In this document: in pieces, positions 61,867 through 64,000 of the stretch
How positions within the stretch are numbered: the stretch's first letter is position 1
Layout: the number at the start of each line of letters is the position of its first letter
Assembly (NCBI GenBank): GCA_022494885.1
Contig: JAGVSM010004011.1
Span: 248,001 to 312,000 of the forward strand
From: Micrasema longulum
Lineage: Eukaryota > Arthropoda > Insecta > Trichoptera > Brachycentridae
Direction: 5' to 3'
Length of the DNA: 64,000 nt
The notes under the pieces: generated by a model
What the model saw: only the letters and a program-made list of their open reading frames with translations
Database searches by the model: none
What the model was told of the DNA's origin: nothing
Made by a program: the position numbers and the translations under genes

Positions 61867-62441
61867 CAGGGCCCCGATAACAATGGGAAGTTAACATTTA
61901 TCTTCAATTTTATCTACAAAGTAAAATTAAATTTTCTGTGTGAAAAGCAGAATATGCATACAATTTTTTCTTCTAAACATGTTCGATGAGAAAGTTCGGT
62001 GTTTTTTTTTTCAATTTTTATATACTCGTACATCGTATTATCAGCGCTACGACTTTTTAAAGTTTTATATTTCTGAAATAACCTCGCGTGTGACGTCAGA
62101 GGTTCTTTTCCGCTTATTCTCATTCAGTTCTTCCAATTGGTCCATCTATGGTAAGCAAACCGGAAATCCTCCATAGAACCAGTAACGTCCTTTAAAGTAG
62201 TTCGTTTTTATTAAAATGTTTTTTATTATTTTTTTCGTACATTTTCAGGAAACTTTGCGGTACAATTTAATGCTCCAATTTTTACCGCACGCAAGAAAAC
62301 ATTTATTTTATCCGACGAAGATACTTAAAATGTTCATGCAAATATTCTCATTTTCGTACACAAATATCGGTTTTTCTTCATATACAGCCGAAGATAAGTC
62401 TGTTAACCTCCCATTGTAATCGGGGTCCAGGGGACGCCCTG
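61867..62441. mobile_element. Family D, copy with both TIRs
   Basis: The left end CAGGGCCCCGATAACAATGG...GAAGTTAACATTTATCTTC is inverted at 62390-62428 (GAAGATAAGTCTGTTAACCT...CCCATTGTAATCGGGG), followed by an outer CAGGGGACGCCCTG. The interior has TATTATCAGCGCTACGAC and GTGTGACGTCAGAGGTTC. A non-autonomous DNA transposon; superfamily unassigned. Confidence 0.75.
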
Positions 62442-64000
62442 TATTCATCTTCTAATCCACTAGTGTTATATAGATTCCCTGGTACTAAATATGTATATTT
62501 ATTTATGCAATAAATTTATAAAATAAATACAAGATTTAGATGCATTGTCATTACCCGGTAACAAAAACCGACAAATTAATTCATTTTGAAAAAATATGAC
62601 CGCGATACGAATTTCATAAGTTTTTCAGTGCCATTTTTCAACAATGTTAGTAGTATTGCCAATTACAAGTTAAGATTTTATTTTTCTATTATTCTAAAAA
62701 TCAACATAGTATACATGATATGACAAAAACATTACCGTTGTATGTCCATATTGATGATAACTCGAATTTTCCATACAAAATTTCTATTAAAATGTTGAAT
62801 TCATATGTCCGGTAGCATAATAATTAATACTATGTAACCGAGAAGGCGGCTGAAAATTCCTGGATCGGGGTGTGTACCCAGTTAAGAAGAAAATTGACAT
62901 TTTAAGATACAGCAAAAATAAAGTTCAAAACATTCCCCACATTTATCTAATTATAATTATGTTTGTTTATGTGAAACAAATAACGAGTTATGTTATTGAC
63001 ATTAAATTTTACATCCAACATATATGTTATAGCATATTTTTTAACGATTAAAAAATAACTTATCTGGATGGCAAAAAAGATAACTCACTTAATGGCCTTA
63101 ACTTTCTACATATATATTCATTTTTTAATTATTATTTTTATTCAGTAAAATACAAAAAATATTCCTCCCCAATACTGTGCGAAAAATACAACTGCACGTC
63201 GGACTGATTATGCCTGTCTAAAATCGACAAAATGGACGTCTCGCTGTCCCGTTTTTCACACCTCAAAACTGAACTGATTTTGTTTTAATTTTTAAGAAAG
63301 AGTATCAGAATGAAATTTCTGTGTCAGTACCTTTTCCGTTTTTCAAAATTATTTATCATATTTGTTTACCATACGTCCGAAGACGGCAGATAAAACTGGG
63401 CGCTTTCATGGGTTTTTGAATGGTTCTAGTTCCCATAAGGAAGAATTTATCAAAAAAGCAAAACAATAGAGACATGTCAATGGTAAAAACACTGTACTTA
63501 GTAAAAAAATTACTGCTCTAGTGACAAAATCCAGGGACAAAATACAGGAATACGTTTGAATAAAGAAAAGTCAGGCCGCGTTTTCTAAGATTAACCTCTG
63601 GACTTAACTGACTACTCACATCGAAAGATAAAAAAAATTTATTTAAGTGGCGATAAAATTCCATTTTTACAATTTTGTGACTTATCTGACTGCAAACCCC
63701 GACCTGAGCATTGTATCCAAATATCCCAAAATTTAGATAGAAATTTGGAAACGATCATATCAACTAACATCGGTAAATGTCATACCGTATCTTTGTAATC
63801 GGGGACCAGTAGTTAGTTGTAGCTAGTAACTTATAGTGGAATACAGCATATTATAAACATTTATTATACTATTAATAGCAATAAACATATAAATAATAAT
63901 AAAAAAACAGAACAAAGTCTCACAACACTAAAAACACTAAAAACACATTGCAAATACCGCCTCGGGTAATAGTGCCCGAGATAATAAGTAAAATACAATA
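62442..64000. other. Unassigned spacer with a solo TIR-like end
   Basis: No gene over about 1.5 kb. TTTGTAATCGGGGACCAG at 63792-63809 resembles the inverted end of family D (ATTGTAATCGGGGTCCAG), so a related element may end here; its other end was not found. Confidence 0.4.

Overview
The window looks like repeat-rich, AT-rich nuclear DNA from an arthropod, most likely an insect; the order cannot be fixed from this sequence alone. It holds no bacterial gene structure. Nearly everything recognisable is a transposable-element relic: CR1/Jockey-type and RTE-type non-LTR retrotransposons, GIY-YIG endonuclease pieces of Penelope-like elements (PLEs), tRNA-headed SINEs, a mariner end, hAT-like and PIF/Harbinger-like terminal-inverted-repeat (TIR) elements, MITEs and foldbacks. 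Family labels used here (family A, D, E, R, FB; SINE-A/B/C; RTE-1/2/3) are local names for repeats that recur inside this window.

Layout. 1-12 kb: LINE 3' ends, family D with a SINE-A in it, an hAT-like element cut by family A, several SINE-A pieces, a 600-bp foldback (6335-6935), a 960-bp TIR element (7266-8225), a tandem MITE (9039-9293) and four copies of a hairpin motif (10330-10722). 12-20 kb: a long SINE-A, small MITEs, a family A dimer, SINE-C copies and a LINE C-terminus at 18.3 kb. 20-31 kb: PLE-type inverted termini carrying hammerhead-like cores, two FB foldbacks, family R, a minisatellite and a mariner end. 31-38 kb: RTE pieces and the only convincing host-gene candidate, a minus-strand exon at 35207-35821 ending in a plausible splice donor. 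38-50 kb: a PLE endonuclease relic, a PIF-like element, a TA-flanked MITE and an RTE copy interrupted by another LINE. 50-54 kb: a nearly complete LINE (EEP endonuclease plus reverse transcriptase, one frameshift in a T run) inserted in a family R copy whose uninterrupted relative lies at 24.5-25.1 kb. 54-64 kb: a PLE endonuclease relic, RTE/family A composites, a third FB foldback, an hAT-like element containing a LINE that in turn contains family A, and a family D copy with both TIRs.

The order of insertion can be read at several nests: hAT-like, then LINE, then family A (59.7-61.6 kb); family R, then LINE (50.2-54.2 kb); family D, then SINE-A (0.9-1.7 kb); family A, then a 70-bp RTE-1 tip (21.95 kb). 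The least familiar features are the hammerhead-like cores in inverted PLE termini, the hairpin array at 10.3-10.7 kb, and family A itself, which is abundant, often palindromic or dimeric and unclassified.
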